IMG/VR virus record: IMGVR_UViG_3300000101_000034
Coordinates: 11,008-38,384 of that record
Strand: one strand, 5' to 3'
DNA: 27,377 nucleotides
From: a virus
Part shown: piece by piece, positions 7,119 to 15,309 of the stretch
Numbering within the stretch: the stretch's first letter is position 1
Layout of the letters: each line of letters opens with the position of its first letter
Made by a program: the position numbers and the translations under genes
The notes under the pieces: model-generated
Databases searched by the model: none
What the model was told of the DNA's origin: nothing
What the model saw: the letters and a program-made list of their open reading frames with translations, nothing else

Positions 7119-7988
7119 ATGGCATTGACCTACACTCAATTAGTCGCTCTCGTGCGTTCGTGGTGTAACAGAGATGATGAAGTAGTAAGCGACGCTATAA
7201 TTCAAGATGCTCTAAAATATGCAGCAGATAAAGCATATCGAACTCTTAGAGTTCCACCATTAGAAAATGTAGCAGTGTATTCTAAAACACTTTTAGAAGC
7301 AGCTACAACAGCGCAAGGTGTTACACCAAGCGTAACAGAAATAATAATACCGTATGATCTCGTAGAGTTTATACAACTAAAAGAAAAGGATTCATCAGGC
7401 GCAACGCTTAGAGTGTTTAATGAAAAACTTAATGTAAGAACATTTAACAATCCGTATGCGGAAGTATATTCGGGTTATAATTATTGGACACGTGAGCGTA
7501 ACGTTATAAAATTTAGCGCAGGCTTTGGACAGGGTGGAAGTAATGCAGATACTGTAGAGTTATATTACTACCGTAGATTACCTGCATTGAATGCTACATA
7601 TGCTGTAACAGTATTAAACTGGAACGCAGGATTTTTAACGGCATCTAGCTCTGGAGTAGCAACTGCAGGAAGACTATGGTTTTCTACTATTAACTCCATT
7701 ACTACAGCCTTTGCAACTCAAGCAGAAGCCGTAGCAGCAGGTGGAGTTCAAACTAACGGATACTTTGTTGGTAACACTACACCTAATTGGTTAAGAGATG
7801 AGAATGAAAGGATTTTATTATTCGGCGCATTAGCAGAAGTATTTTCTTTTGTACAAGAAGACGATCAAGCTGCTAAGTATCAGGCAATGTTTATGAATGA
7901 AATACGTGAGCTCAACGATGAAGACGTTAGACGTAATGCTTCAGGTGGTAACTATCAAATGCAATTTAATGGAAGAGGGTTAATTTAA
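7119..7988 (+). CDS. Head-tail adaptor, SU10 adaptor-like
   Basis: A 289-residue protein that most likely forms the ring under the portal and joins it to the tail nozzle. The N terminus is helical (YTQLVALVRSWCNRDDEVV, then IIQDALKYAADKAYRTLRVPPLE), as in gp6/SU10-type adaptors. A beta-rich central region follows (about 60-200), with VELYYYRRLPAL. The last part is helical (ENERILLFGALAEVFSFVQE, then KYQAMFMNEIRELNDED) and ends in a flexible Asn/Gly-rich tail. This helix-beta-helix layout with YYYRRLP and the GALAE-F helix is characteristic of the family. It has an AGGAGG ribosome site and shares its stop with the next start (TAATG). Confidence 0.8.
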   Translation: MALTYTQLVALVRSWCNRDDEVVSDAIIQDALKYAADKAYRTLRVPPLENVAVYSKTLLEAATTAQGVTPSVTEIIIPYDLVEFIQLKEKDSSGATLRVFNEKLNVRTFNNPYAEVYSGYNYWTRERNVIKFSAGFGQGGSNADTVELYYYRRLPALNATYAVTVLNWNAGFLTASSSGVATAGRLWFSTINSITTAFATQAEAVAAGGVQTNGYFVGNTTPNWLRDENERILLFGALAEVFSFVQEDDQAAKYQAMFMNEIRELNDEDVRRNASGGNYQMQFNGRGLI

Positions 7989-9361
7989 TGACAACACCAG
8001 CAAGACCCGGTTCATTTACCGGAGCGACAGATAATGCAGCTAACGGTGGATTGTTCACTGATACATTGATTGATGGTATTCCAGATATAATTGGAGTTGA
8101 TGTTGACCGTGCAGAAACTGCAGCAACAAATGCGGAAGCATCTGCTACAACAGCTACTACACAAGCTACAAGCGCAACTGCATCGGCAGCTACGGCTACT
8201 ACAAAAGCTGCAGCGGCGTCAACAGATGCAGCAAGTGCATTAGCTTCTAAGACTAGTGCAACAGCTAGTCAGGCAGCTGCTACAGCAAGTCAATCAGCAG
8301 CGGCGGCTTCACAGACTGCAGCGGGAACTTCAGCTACTAACGCTGCTGCTTCTCAATCTGCAGCCGCAAGTAGTGCAACGTCAGCTGCTACATCTAATAC
8401 AAGTGCCGCAGCTAACGCTAACTCTGCAATATCTAGTGCATCAGCTGCTAATACATCGGCAGGTACTGCATCAACGCAGGCAACTGCCGCAGGTAATTCT
8501 GCAACTGCAGCTGCAAGTTCTGCTACAACAGCTGGAAACTCTGCTACTGCTGCAGGTAATTCAGCTACAGCAGCTGCTACTTCAGCTACTAATGCAAGTA
8601 ACTCAGCAACTGCTGCCACAAACAACGGCGCAGCACAGGTTACTCTTGCTGCAGCACAGGTTACTCTTGCGACTGCGCAAGCTGCTATAGCTACTACTAA
8701 AGCAAATACAGCTACAACTCAAGCTAATACAGCTACAACGCAAGCTACAGCGGCAGCTTCAAGCGCTACAGATGCACAAGGATCTGAAGATGAAGCAGAA
8801 AACTGGGCTCAAAAGATTAATGGCGAAGCAGTTACAGGGCAAGGCTACTCATCTAAAGCATGGGCAAGAGGCGGAACAGGTATTGATGGTGCATCAGGTG
8901 GCGGATCAGCTAAAGACTGGGCAACAGACACAACTAATACCGCAGATAATACAGAGTACTCAGCTAAAGAATACGCAATAGGTATACAAAGACGAGGGCA
9001 AGCAAACGGTGGTTCAGCTAAAGACTGGGCTAGCTATGTTAGCGGAGTAGCTAAAGTAGATAACGTTTATAAATCTGCACGTGCTTACGCAATAGATGCT
9101 GCAAACTCAGTAGATAATTTTAATGAAAAATATTATGGCAATTACTCAACTGACCTAGCAGCTGTTCAAGCACATGTTGCAGCTGGTAAGACAGTAGAAG
9201 TAGGCGATTTATATTTTAATACAACTAATAGTACGGTTAAATATTGTACAGTAGTACCTGCAGGCGCAGATGCTGATGGTACATGGTTAGTAATTCAAGC
9301 AACAGATACATCTAACTTTGCAACTAAAGGATTTAGTATTGCAATGTCAATAGCTTTATAG
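7988..9361 (+). CDS. Tail fibre/stalk with long Ala/Ser/Thr-rich shaft
   Basis: A 457-residue protein. Residues 1-40 are a compact N-terminal attachment segment containing DTLIDGIPDIIGVDVDRAE. Residues 41-265 are almost only Ala, Ser, Thr, Gln and Asn in helical repeats, matching the phage tail-fibre repeat type (trimeric coiled-coil shaft). Residues 285-370 hold five related motifs (SSKAWA, SAKDWA, SAKEYA, SAKDWA, SARAYA) separated by Gly-rich turns. The end (390-457) is a small beta domain with GDLYFNTTNSTVKY. Being first of the fibre genes after the adaptor, this is the likely stalk attached to the virion; the attached partners are inferred. A long Gln/Leu frame and an antisense Ala frame over 8256-8690 are by-products of the low complexity. 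Confidence 0.8.
   Translation: MTTPARPGSFTGATDNAANGGLFTDTLIDGIPDIIGVDVDRAETAATNAEASATTATTQATSATASAATATTKAAAASTDAASALASKTSATASQAAATASQSAAAASQTAAGTSATNAAASQSAAASSATSAATSNTSAAANANSAISSASAANTSAGTASTQATAAGNSATAAASSATTAGNSATAAGNSATAAATSATNASNSATAATNNGAAQVTLAAAQVTLATAQAAIATTKANTATTQANTATTQATAAASSATDAQGSEDEAENWAQKINGEAVTGQGYSSKAWARGGTGIDGASGGGSAKDWATDTTNTADNTEYSAKEYAIGIQRRGQANGGSAKDWASYVSGVAKVDNVYKSARAYAIDAANSVDNFNEKYYGNYSTDLAAVQAHVAAGKTVEVGDLYFNTTNSTVKYCTVVPAGADADGTWLVIQATDTSNFATKGFSIAMSIAL
8108..8782 (+). repeat. Low-complexity Ala/Ser/Thr codon tract (fibre shaft)
   Basis: Within the stalk gene, codons 41-265 are built mainly of GCN, ACN and TCN/AGN with short recurring words such as AAxSAT and GNSATAA. 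The DNA is a degenerate repeat prone to slippage and recombination, so the number of shaft repeats may differ between related phages. Confidence 0.7.
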
Positions 9362-9369
9362 GAGGTTCT

Positions 9370-9705
9370 ATGGCACAAAATTTTAGAAGATATATTGAGA
9401 GAGCTATAGGAACTTCGGCAACAGATATTCCGGATGGAGCTAATTTCGATTCATATGATACAATAGTAGGTATTAACTTAGCTAATATTGTAGCAACACA
9501 AGTAAACGTTTCTGTTTATATAGCAAATGGTGGTGCAAATTACTACCTTATTAAAGACGCACCTATACCTGCAGGCTCAGCTTTGCAAGTATTAGATGGT
9601 GGTGCAAAGTTTGTTGTACAATCAGGTGATAGATTATGGGTAGTATCAGATACAGCAAGTTCAATCGACGTTGTTGTTTCAGCAGTCGATGATATAAGTA
9701 CTTAG
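9370..9705 (+). CDS. Small beta-rich virion protein (111 aa)
   Basis: A 111-residue beta-rich protein; the ribosome site AGGAGG overlaps the stop of the stalk gene. Features are an N-terminal helix (NFRRYIERAIG), then strands including YDTIVGINLANIVATQVNVSVYI, YYLIKDAPIPAGSALQVLDG and SGDRLWVVSDTASSIDVVVSAVD. The last block, where an Ig-like or jelly-roll domain would need GDRL-VVSD, is familiar from marine phage structural proteins. It probably forms a small sandwich that binds between stalk and tips or decorates the particle. I do not know a named function. No export signal. Confidence 0.75.
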   Translation: MAQNFRRYIERAIGTSATDIPDGANFDSYDTIVGINLANIVATQVNVSVYIANGGANYYLIKDAPIPAGSALQVLDGGAKFVVQSGDRLWVVSDTASSIDVVVSAVDDIST

Positions 9706-9719
9706 TAGGAGGGTATAAT

Positions 9720-11072
9720 ATGGGTTACGTAGGTAACAAAGCAGATTCTAATTATTCTTCTATTGATAAACAAATTATAACAGGTAACGGAGGAACTGGC
9801 TATACGCTCAGTCACTCTGTTGCTAACGCTAACGAGATTGAAGTATTTGTAAATAATGTAAGACAAGATCCAGGAGTAGCGTATACAGTTAACAATGCTG
9901 CACTGACAATGACAGGCGCAGTAGCTAACACAGATAGCTTTTATGTAGTCTTTATAGGTAAAGCAGTTCAAACTAAAGTACCAGCAGATGGATCTGTGGG
10001 TACAACTAAGATTGCTAATGCAGCTGTCAGTACAACTAAGATTGCTGATGATGCTGTAACAGAAATAAAAACATCTTTTATTGATAGTTCTACTGGTGCA
10101 CTTAACCTTCCAACAGGAACTACAGCTCAAAGACCCGGTTCCCCTGCTACAGGTTCTCAAAGATTTAACACTACAACTGTCAAAGCAGAAATATACAACG
10201 GTACAGAGTGGGCTAGCCTTAATGACTTTTCTCCATATTCTATTGGTTGGTTAGCTGTTGCTGGTGGGGGTGCTGGAGGTGGTACCTCCCAATACGGAGG
10301 CGATGGTGGAGGTGGAGGAGCTGGAGGATTTCGTACTTCTGCTGGAACTTCTGGCGGTGGAGCAAGTGCTGAAAGTGCAATAGATCTTACTAGTTCCAAA
10401 ACTTTTACTATAACAATAGGAGCTGGAGGAGCAGCTACATCGGCAGCTACTTCCCGTGGTGGGAGTGGCTCTAATACATCAATATCCGCCTCAGGATTAA
10501 CTACGATAACATGTATCGGTGGCGGTGGCGGTGGAACACGAAATACAGGTGTGCAAAATGGTCTCGATGGTGGATCAGGCGGTGGTAACGGTCAAAGAGA
10601 TGGAACTCTTGCTACTTCATCGGGAACATCAGGGCAAGGTTTTGGTGGTGGTCAATCGTCTGATGCCGCAGGTGCAAAAGGTGGTGGCGGAGGCGGTGGA
10701 GCTGGAGCAGTCGGTGCGACATCACCAAATAATAACGTTGGGGCTAACGGTGGTGTTGGAGTAGCTTCAACAATTACAGGCTCATCTGTGTACTATGCAG
10801 GTGGCGGAGGCGGAGCTGGAACTTCTGGTGGTACTGGAGGAAATGGAGGAGGCGGTGTTGGGACTAATAGTTCAACTGCTGGAGCTGGGTCTGCTAACAC
10901 TGGTGGCGGTGGAGGCGGCGGTGGAACTGCTGGAGCAGGAGGTACAGGAGTTGTAATATTTAGTATTCCAACGGCTAATTATTCTGGATCTGTAACTGGA
11001 TCACCTACTGTAACAACTTCTGGAAGCAACACGATTATTAAATTTACTGGGTCAGGAACATATATATCATGA
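9720..11072 (+). CDS. Tail fibre/adhesin with Gly-rich domain
   Basis: A 450-residue protein in three parts. Residues 1-85 form a beta domain (MGYVGNKADS, SLHSVANANEIEV-type strands, NNVRQDPGVAYTV) also seen in the 13747 gene product. Residues 86-170 hold VPADGSVGTTKIANAAV repeats and the NLPTGTTAQRPGSPATGSQ to YNGTEWASL module common in phage fibres. Residues 181-409 are more than half Gly in runs of two to eight. Such Gly-rich tips can pack as polyglycine II helices, as known for gp38-type adhesins of some T-even-like phages; whether this one does is unknown. The end (410-450) is a beta segment. Its stop overlaps the next start as ATGA. Confidence 0.82.
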   Translation: MGYVGNKADSNYSSIDKQIITGNGGTGYTLSHSVANANEIEVFVNNVRQDPGVAYTVNNAALTMTGAVANTDSFYVVFIGKAVQTKVPADGSVGTTKIANAAVSTTKIADDAVTEIKTSFIDSSTGALNLPTGTTAQRPGSPATGSQRFNTTTVKAEIYNGTEWASLNDFSPYSIGWLAVAGGGAGGGTSQYGGDGGGGGAGGFRTSAGTSGGGASAESAIDLTSSKTFTITIGAGGAATSAATSRGGSGSNTSISASGLTTITCIGGGGGGTRNTGVQNGLDGGSGGGNGQRDGTLATSSGTSGQGFGGGQSSDAAGAKGGGGGGGAGAVGATSPNNNVGANGGVGVASTITGSSVYYAGGGGGAGTSGGTGGNGGGGVGTNSSTAGAGSANTGGGGGGGGTAGAGGTGVVIFSIPTANYSGSVTGSPTVTTSGSNTIIKFTGSGTYIS

Positions 11073-11383
11073 GTTATTTTGCTAAAGTAGAAAACGGAAT
11101 TGTTACAAAAGTTATCGTTGCTGAAAACAGTTTCTTTAATACATTTGTTGACGATAGCGCTGGGAGTTGGATTGAAACTTCTACAACAGGACATATTAGA
11201 AAGAATTATGCAGGCGTTGGATATTCTTACGATAAAGAAAAAGATGCTTTCATCCCACCTAAACCTTATGCCTCTTGGACATTAGTTGAGGCTACGTGTC
11301 AGTGGCAAGCACCTATAGCATATCCAGATGACGGCAAAGAATATAACTGGGACGAGAGTTCAACTAACTGGGTGGAGGTGTAA
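11069..11383 (+). CDS. Small fibre-partner protein (MSYFAKVENGIV type, 104 aa)
   Basis: A 104-residue protein that overlaps the Gly-rich fibre gene by four bases (ATGA). It begins MSYFAKVENGIVTKVIVAEN, contains RKNYAGVGYSYDKEKDAFIPP and ends in YPDDGKEYNWDESSTNWVEV. This family is very frequent next to fibre genes in marine phages. Its role is not established: a chaperone, tip cap or small structural piece are all possible. The tight coupling to the preceding fibre gene suggests that the two proteins act together. Confidence 0.8.
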   Translation: MSYFAKVENGIVTKVIVAENSFFNTFVDDSAGSWIETSTTGHIRKNYAGVGYSYDKEKDAFIPPKPYASWTLVEATCQWQAPIAYPDDGKEYNWDESSTNWVEV

Positions 11384-11384
11384 C

Positions 11385-12458
11385 ATGGCATTAACTAAAA
11401 TAGGTAAAGAAGGAATTACAGGCATATCCAATGCTAGTAATGCCACTGCGATTACAATTACGTCAGATGAAAATGTAGGTATTGGAACAGGAAGTCCAAG
11501 TGGAAAACTTACTATTGAAGGTACTCAAAACAGTCTTGATAGTCAGTTAAAAGTTACAGCTTCTGGTCAAGTGTCTCAGTACATGGGTGGGAGCAGTGCT
11601 GTTGGACTAGCTCTGGGCCATGACCACGGGAGTTTACCAATAGTTTTTAAAACTGGCGTAAACTCTGGAACAGGTGTTACAGGTTCGGGTACAGAACGTA
11701 TGCGTATTGATGGAACAGGCAACGTAGGAATTGGACTTACAAGTCCTCAAGAATTACTACATTTAAAAGATGGCGATATTGCTGTGGGTAATGGTACAGC
11801 AAGTAATAACGCAGTTATAGGGAAAATTGGGTTTAGTACTGATTCATCAAACTCACGCTTTATTGGTATAGAGTCTTTTAGGGGTAGTGATGCCGCTAAT
11901 GCTGATTTAAGATTTCATACTTATGGTGGTGATGGAAATAACGGTGAACGTATGCGTATTGACACAGCAGGCAACGTAGGAATTGGAACTGCAAGTCCTG
12001 ACTGTATGCTCCATCTCAGCGGCGGTAACGAAGAAGCAAAAATTAAGTTTCAGGTTGGAACTGCTAATGCCGATAAGTTTAAAATTTATGCCTCTACAGC
12101 AGGTAGATTATATGTAAATTCTGACAATGGTAATACAGGTGTCTATCTTACCCACAATGGAACATCATGGACAGGTAATTCAGACGAGACTTTAAAAGAT
12201 AATATAACCTCTCTTGGCACTGTAGGGGACAAACTTAAAAATTATAGAACTTCTTATTTTACTTGGAAGGCTGATACCGAAACACCACCCAAAAGGAATA
12301 TTGGTTTTATTGCTCAAGATTGGGAAACTGATTTTCCAGAAGTAGTGACAAAAAAGGAAGGTGAAACTTTAGGTATGCAATACACAGAAACCATACCTAT
12401 ACTTTTAAAATACATCCAAGAGCTTGAAGCTCGCATCACATCATTGGAGGCAGGATAA
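11385..12458 (+). CDS. Tail fibre/spike with C-terminal S74 self-cleaving chaperone
   Basis: The start at 11385 (GGAGG at 11374-11378) is chosen over an in-frame ATG at 11328, because 11328 lies inside the previous gene. The product is 357 residues. Residues 1-35 are a leader (AITITSDENVGIGT). Two ERMRIDxxGNVGIG repeats follow (residues 104-117 and 188-201). The region 266-357 is an intramolecular chaperone of the endosialidase/S74 class: Ser266-Asp267 and Lys271 (SDETLK) match the Ser-Lys pair that cuts before Ser after trimer folding. NIGFIAQDWE and a final coiled coil (ELEARITSLEAG) follow. The chaperone would be released to leave a stable trimeric spike of about 265 residues. Confidence 0.85.
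   Translation: MALTKIGKEGITGISNASNATAITITSDENVGIGTGSPSGKLTIEGTQNSLDSQLKVTASGQVSQYMGGSSAVGLALGHDHGSLPIVFKTGVNSGTGVTGSGTERMRIDGTGNVGIGLTSPQELLHLKDGDIAVGNGTASNNAVIGKIGFSTDSSNSRFIGIESFRGSDAANADLRFHTYGGDGNNGERMRIDTAGNVGIGTASPDCMLHLSGGNEEAKIKFQVGTANADKFKIYASTAGRLYVNSDNGNTGVYLTHNGTSWTGNSDETLKDNITSLGTVGDKLKNYRTSYFTWKADTETPPKRNIGFIAQDWETDFPEVVTKKEGETLGMQYTETIPILLKYIQELEARITSLEAG
11694..11999 (+). repeat. Imperfect direct repeat in fibre gene
   Basis: GAACGTATGCGTATTGA followed by a GGCAACGTAGGAATTGGA block occurs at 11694-11747 and again at 11946-11999, 252 bases (84 codons) apart. A partial third copy is at about 11475. The repeats encode ERMRID-GNVGIG-SP units and are nearly identical in DNA, so recent duplication or conversion, or strong selection, is likely. 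Confidence 0.75.
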
Positions 12459-13558
12459 TGGCGATAAGCGAAATCAATGATAAGAGCTTAGCAGCATCTG
12501 CTGTTACTGCTACTAAGTTAGCAACATCAGCTGTTGATCTTACATCTAATAAAGTTACAGGTATTTTACCTGTAGCTAATACAGTTGCGAACTTGAGCCC
12601 AGGTAATAACTTAATAATTAATGGTGCAATGCAGGTGGCGCAGAGAGGAACATCAGCTACTGGGATAGGTGCATCAGATAACAATTTTCCTTGTGTTGAT
12701 AGAATGAAAGTTAGGTCAGAACTATCAGCAGGTCGTGCAACTGTTTCTCAAGTAGCAGATGGTCCTAGTGGCTTTACTAAGTGTTTAAAGTTTGCTTGTA
12801 CTACAACAGACACCTCTATTGCGGCAGGCGAAACTTTCTTTTTAACACTTCTCATTGAGGGCCAAGATTTACAGCAATTAAAAAAAGGCACCTCTGATGC
12901 TGAATCAGTTACTTTATCTTTTTATGTAAAAGGTAATGCAAGTGCTACCTATACTTTGGAAATGAAAGATCAAGATAACGGTAGAATTAATACACAAACA
13001 TTTGCAGTCACAACATCATGGAATAAAATATCTTTAACTTTTATACCAGACACAACTGGTGCTTTTGATGACGATAATCTTGCAAGTCTACAAGTAAATT
13101 TGTGGCTTCATGCTGGTTCTACTTATACAGGTGGAACATTTGCTAGTAATACTTGGGCATCAGAAGTCCAAGCAAATAGGGTTAGTTCAAGTTCAACATC
13201 TTTCTTGGACAGCACAAACAGAACATTCTTCATAACTGGAGTACAACTAGAAGTCGGCACAGTAGCCACACCATTTAATCACCGTTCATATGGGCAAGAG
13301 TTGGCTTTGTGTCAGAGGTATTATTACCAGCCAACATCCCGTTTTTATCCGGGGGTAGATAATGCACCCGGAGCTGGTCGTAACTATGTTATTTTCCCAG
13401 TTACCATGAGATCTGCTCCCTCTGTTACTCAGGCAAGTATAAGTGCAGGAACCCTAGGAACAATATGGACGGGAATAGACGTACACAACTATGAATTTAG
13501 TGCGGCCAGACCGGGAATTGGACTAGTCACACCCTATAAATTTGATGCGGAGTTATAA
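12458..13558 (+). CDS. Tail fibre with carbohydrate-binding-like sandwich domain
   Basis: A 366-residue protein with a TAATG junction to the previous gene. Residues 1-45 are a leader with DKSLAASAVTATKLAT. Residues 50-66 hold NLIINGAMQVAQRGTS, the common opening of fibre tips in marine phages and prophages. A beta sandwich follows (about 85-275) with strand pairs such as VTLSFYVKGNASATYTLEM, closing with FFITGVQLEVGTVATPF and NHRSYGQELALCQRYYY (256-290). This layout resembles galactose-binding-like/CBM folds and would bind surface sugars; ligand unknown. The last 75 residues form an extra, more variable tip. A receptor-binding role is inferred. Confidence 0.82.
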   Translation: MAISEINDKSLAASAVTATKLATSAVDLTSNKVTGILPVANTVANLSPGNNLIINGAMQVAQRGTSATGIGASDNNFPCVDRMKVRSELSAGRATVSQVADGPSGFTKCLKFACTTTDTSIAAGETFFLTLLIEGQDLQQLKKGTSDAESVTLSFYVKGNASATYTLEMKDQDNGRINTQTFAVTTSWNKISLTFIPDTTGAFDDDNLASLQVNLWLHAGSTYTGGTFASNTWASEVQANRVSSSSTSFLDSTNRTFFITGVQLEVGTVATPFNHRSYGQELALCQRYYYQPTSRFYPGVDNAPGAGRNYVIFPVTMRSAPSVTQASISAGTLGTIWTGIDVHNYEFSAARPGIGLVTPYKFDAEL

Positions 13559-13560
13559 TT

Positions 13561-13743
13561 ATGGATAATATGATAATAAATTCAGCAAAATACACACTAG
13601 GTGCAGAAGGAAATAACTCTGCTATTAATGCAACCATAGACGGACAAGAGATGTCCGTACCAATGGACCCTGCCAACAGGCACTACGCAGCTATCCTTGA
13701 ATGGGTGGCAGATGGAAATACAATCACAGCAGCAGGAGGATAG
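13561..13743 (+). CDS. Small fibre-partner protein (60 aa)
   Basis: A 60-residue protein starting two bases after the stop of the sugar-binding-like fibre gene. It has IINSAKYTLGAEGNNSAINATIDGQ (in two parts) and VPMDPANRHYAAILEWVADGN. I recognise the pattern (I-A-Y-L-x-x-E-G-N-N-S-A-I-N-A-T-I-x-G, then M-V-P-x-D-x-x-N-R-H-Y-A-I-x-E-W-V) from small genes beside fibre genes in marine phages, where it is uncharacterised. Likely an assembly partner or a minor tip piece. Ribosome site weak; likely coupled. Confidence 0.75.
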   Translation: MDNMIINSAKYTLGAEGNNSAINATIDGQEMSVPMDPANRHYAAILEWVADGNTITAAGG

Positions 13744-13746
13744 GAT

Positions 13747-14220
13747 ATGCCCTATGTAGGCAACCAGCTTGTTGCTGGAGAATTTATAAAGCTAGACTCT
13801 ATAACGGCGTCAGCTACAGCGACCTATGCATTAACAAGAAGCTCAGCAGCATTTAAACCCGCTACTGCAGCTCAGTTAATCGTATCGCTAAACGGAGTAA
13901 CACAAGAACCTGATGACGCGTATAGTGTTAGTGGAAGTAATATAATATTTTCACAGGCCCTTACATCATCAGATGTTATTGATTATATAGTTGCTCTAGG
14001 AGAAATCGGTAACAGTGTAGTTCCAAATGATGGATCTATTACTACTTCAAAACTTTCAAGTACTATTAGCCGTGGAGGCGCAGCAAATATCAGAGTTAAT
14101 CCAAGCAGTTTAACTACTAATACTACAATAGCTAGTGGAGAGAATGCACTAGTAGCTGGACCGTTCACAATTGGATCTAACATAACGTTGACAGTCAACG
14201 GTACATTTACGGTGGTATAG
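13747..14220 (+). CDS. Fibre-like protein with shared YVGN leader (157 aa)
   Basis: A 157-residue protein with a GGAGGATAGGA ribosome site. Residues 1-85 (MPYVGNQLVAGEFIKLDSI, then LIVSLNGVTQEPDDAYSVSG) align by eye with the N-terminal domain of the Gly-rich fibre: YVGN, then a strand with V-LNGV-Q-P-DAY-V, then VPNDGSITTSKL. Residues 100-157 are a short beta stretch (SLTTNTTIASGENALVAGPFTIG) common at fibre ends. It is therefore a fibre made of the shared attachment domain and a minimal tip. It may connect other fibres or be a reduced copy. Confidence 0.75.
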   Translation: MPYVGNQLVAGEFIKLDSITASATATYALTRSSAAFKPATAAQLIVSLNGVTQEPDDAYSVSGSNIIFSQALTSSDVIDYIVALGEIGNSVVPNDGSITTSKLSSTISRGGAANIRVNPSSLTTNTTIASGENALVAGPFTIGSNITLTVNGTFTVV

Positions 14221-14221
14221 T

Positions 14222-15007
14222 ATGAGTCAGATAAATACAGATAAAATAGCTTCCAATTCTGGAGGCACAACAGCATTAACAATTGCTGATAATGGTGGAG
14301 TAACAGCTAGTGGAACAGTAACAGCTACTTCGTATATTGGAAGTGGTGCTAGTCTTACTAGTCTCCCAGCAGCTAACTTAACTGGGACTGTAGCAACAGC
14401 AAGACTTGGTTCAGGAACGGCTGGTACTGGAAACTTTTTAAGAGGTGATGGTTCGTGGCAAACTGCTGGTTCAACAAGTGCTAGTGACTTGACTTCTGGT
14501 ACTCTGCCTACTGCTAGGCTGCCAGCAGGTAGTGTGTTGCAAGTTGTATCAACAACAACTACTAGTCAAAACAGCTTTACAAATACAAATGTTGATGCAT
14601 ACGCAGATATTGGTTTAAGTGTAAATATAACGCCTAAATCTTCTTCAAGCTATTTTTTAATTTCTTGTACTATTGGGATAGGAACTGTCGTAAGTTCGGA
14701 TAGCTGGGGTGGCGTACTATTTTTAAATAGCACTAAAATAGGTAATGGAGCAAATTCTGGCAATAGAAAAGGTGCTTTCCTTAAAGGAATAAAATATGGC
14801 CCTGATCCTAATCACAGTTTTGGTGCTATGAATAGTTTTTTATACAAAACCTCACTAACTCAGGGTACGCAAGTAACCTTTAAAGTGGGTGGGGTTGCTC
14901 AGGGAGGCACTGGATACATAAATAGGTCGTCAAACTTTACAAATACAGCATCCATATACGGTGCAACAGGCTCTTCAACAATATCAGTTATGGAGGTAGC
15001 AGTATAA
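14222..15007 (+). CDS. Tail fibre with TTALTIADNGG leader (261 aa)
   Basis: A 261-residue protein. Residues 1-35 are the shared leader (INTDKIASNSGGTTALTIAD). Residues 35-110 contain the fibre linker LPAANLTGTVATARLGSGTA and FLRGDGSWQ, and a second SDLTSGTLPTARLPAGS copy. Residues 110-261 are a globular beta-rich tip with alternating strands (YFLISCTIGIGTVV, GGVLFLNSTKIGNG). The linker type is known from many phage and prophage fibres. It is paired with the 97-residue gene that follows through a TAATG overlap. A receptor-binding tip is the likely role; the receptor cannot be read from sequence. Confidence 0.78.
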   Translation: MSQINTDKIASNSGGTTALTIADNGGVTASGTVTATSYIGSGASLTSLPAANLTGTVATARLGSGTAGTGNFLRGDGSWQTAGSTSASDLTSGTLPTARLPAGSVLQVVSTTTTSQNSFTNTNVDAYADIGLSVNITPKSSSSYFLISCTIGIGTVVSSDSWGGVLFLNSTKIGNGANSGNRKGAFLKGIKYGPDPNHSFGAMNSFLYKTSLTQGTQVTFKVGGVAQGGTGYINRSSNFTNTASIYGATGSSTISVMEVAV

Positions 15008-15300
15008 TGTTTAAGCATCAAGCTATATATAACACACATGAGAGTGTAATAAGTATTGTTAATGACATACCTAAAGATATTAACGGTTATGTTGTGACTT
15101 TAAATCAATCTTTAGTAGACACAGAAGAAGCTGTACTACAAGCAGCATACGATGCCTTAGAATATTCAAGCCTTCGCAAAGCTAAGTACGACTTACTCAA
15201 TCAAGATGAGATGCGGTATGACGATATAAAAAATTCAACTACAACTTGGATAGATGCCATTGATGCAATCAAAGCAGCTCACCCAAAACCAGCGGCATAG
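15007..15300 (+). CDS. Small helical fibre-partner protein (97 aa)
   Basis: A 97-residue protein overlapping the previous fibre stop by one base. The first 35 residues are beta-like (MFKHQAIYNTHESVISIVND). The rest is helical, with KYDLLNQDEMRYDDIKN and a helix ending in DAIDAIKAAHPKPAA. The R-KYDLL-x-QDEM-YDDI-x-NST-TWIDAID pattern resembles the C-terminal part of tail-fibre assembly proteins (helper chaperones), in which a helical end contacts the fibre. That makes a chaperone role more likely here than for the other small partners, yet it remains inference. Confidence 0.72.
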   Translation: MFKHQAIYNTHESVISIVNDIPKDINGYVVTLNQSLVDTEEAVLQAAYDALEYSSLRKAKYDLLNQDEMRYDDIKNSTTTWIDAIDAIKAAHPKPAA

Positions 15301-15309
15301 GAGGATATC

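Noticed and set aside
8256-8690. Long Gln/Leu-rich plus-strand frame and an Ala/Val-rich minus-strand frame over the stalk gene
   Set aside because: Both are frame shadows of the Ala/Ser/Thr codon tract; no ribosome site and no plausible protein pattern.
9702-10160. Antisense frame of 152 codons
   Set aside because: Cys/Ile-rich product with no pattern; lies wholly under the Gly-rich fibre gene.
11328-11384. Earlier ATG for the first S74 fibre gene
   Set aside because: The extra residues lie inside the previous gene, read like random sequence, and a strong ribosome site precedes the ATG at 11385.
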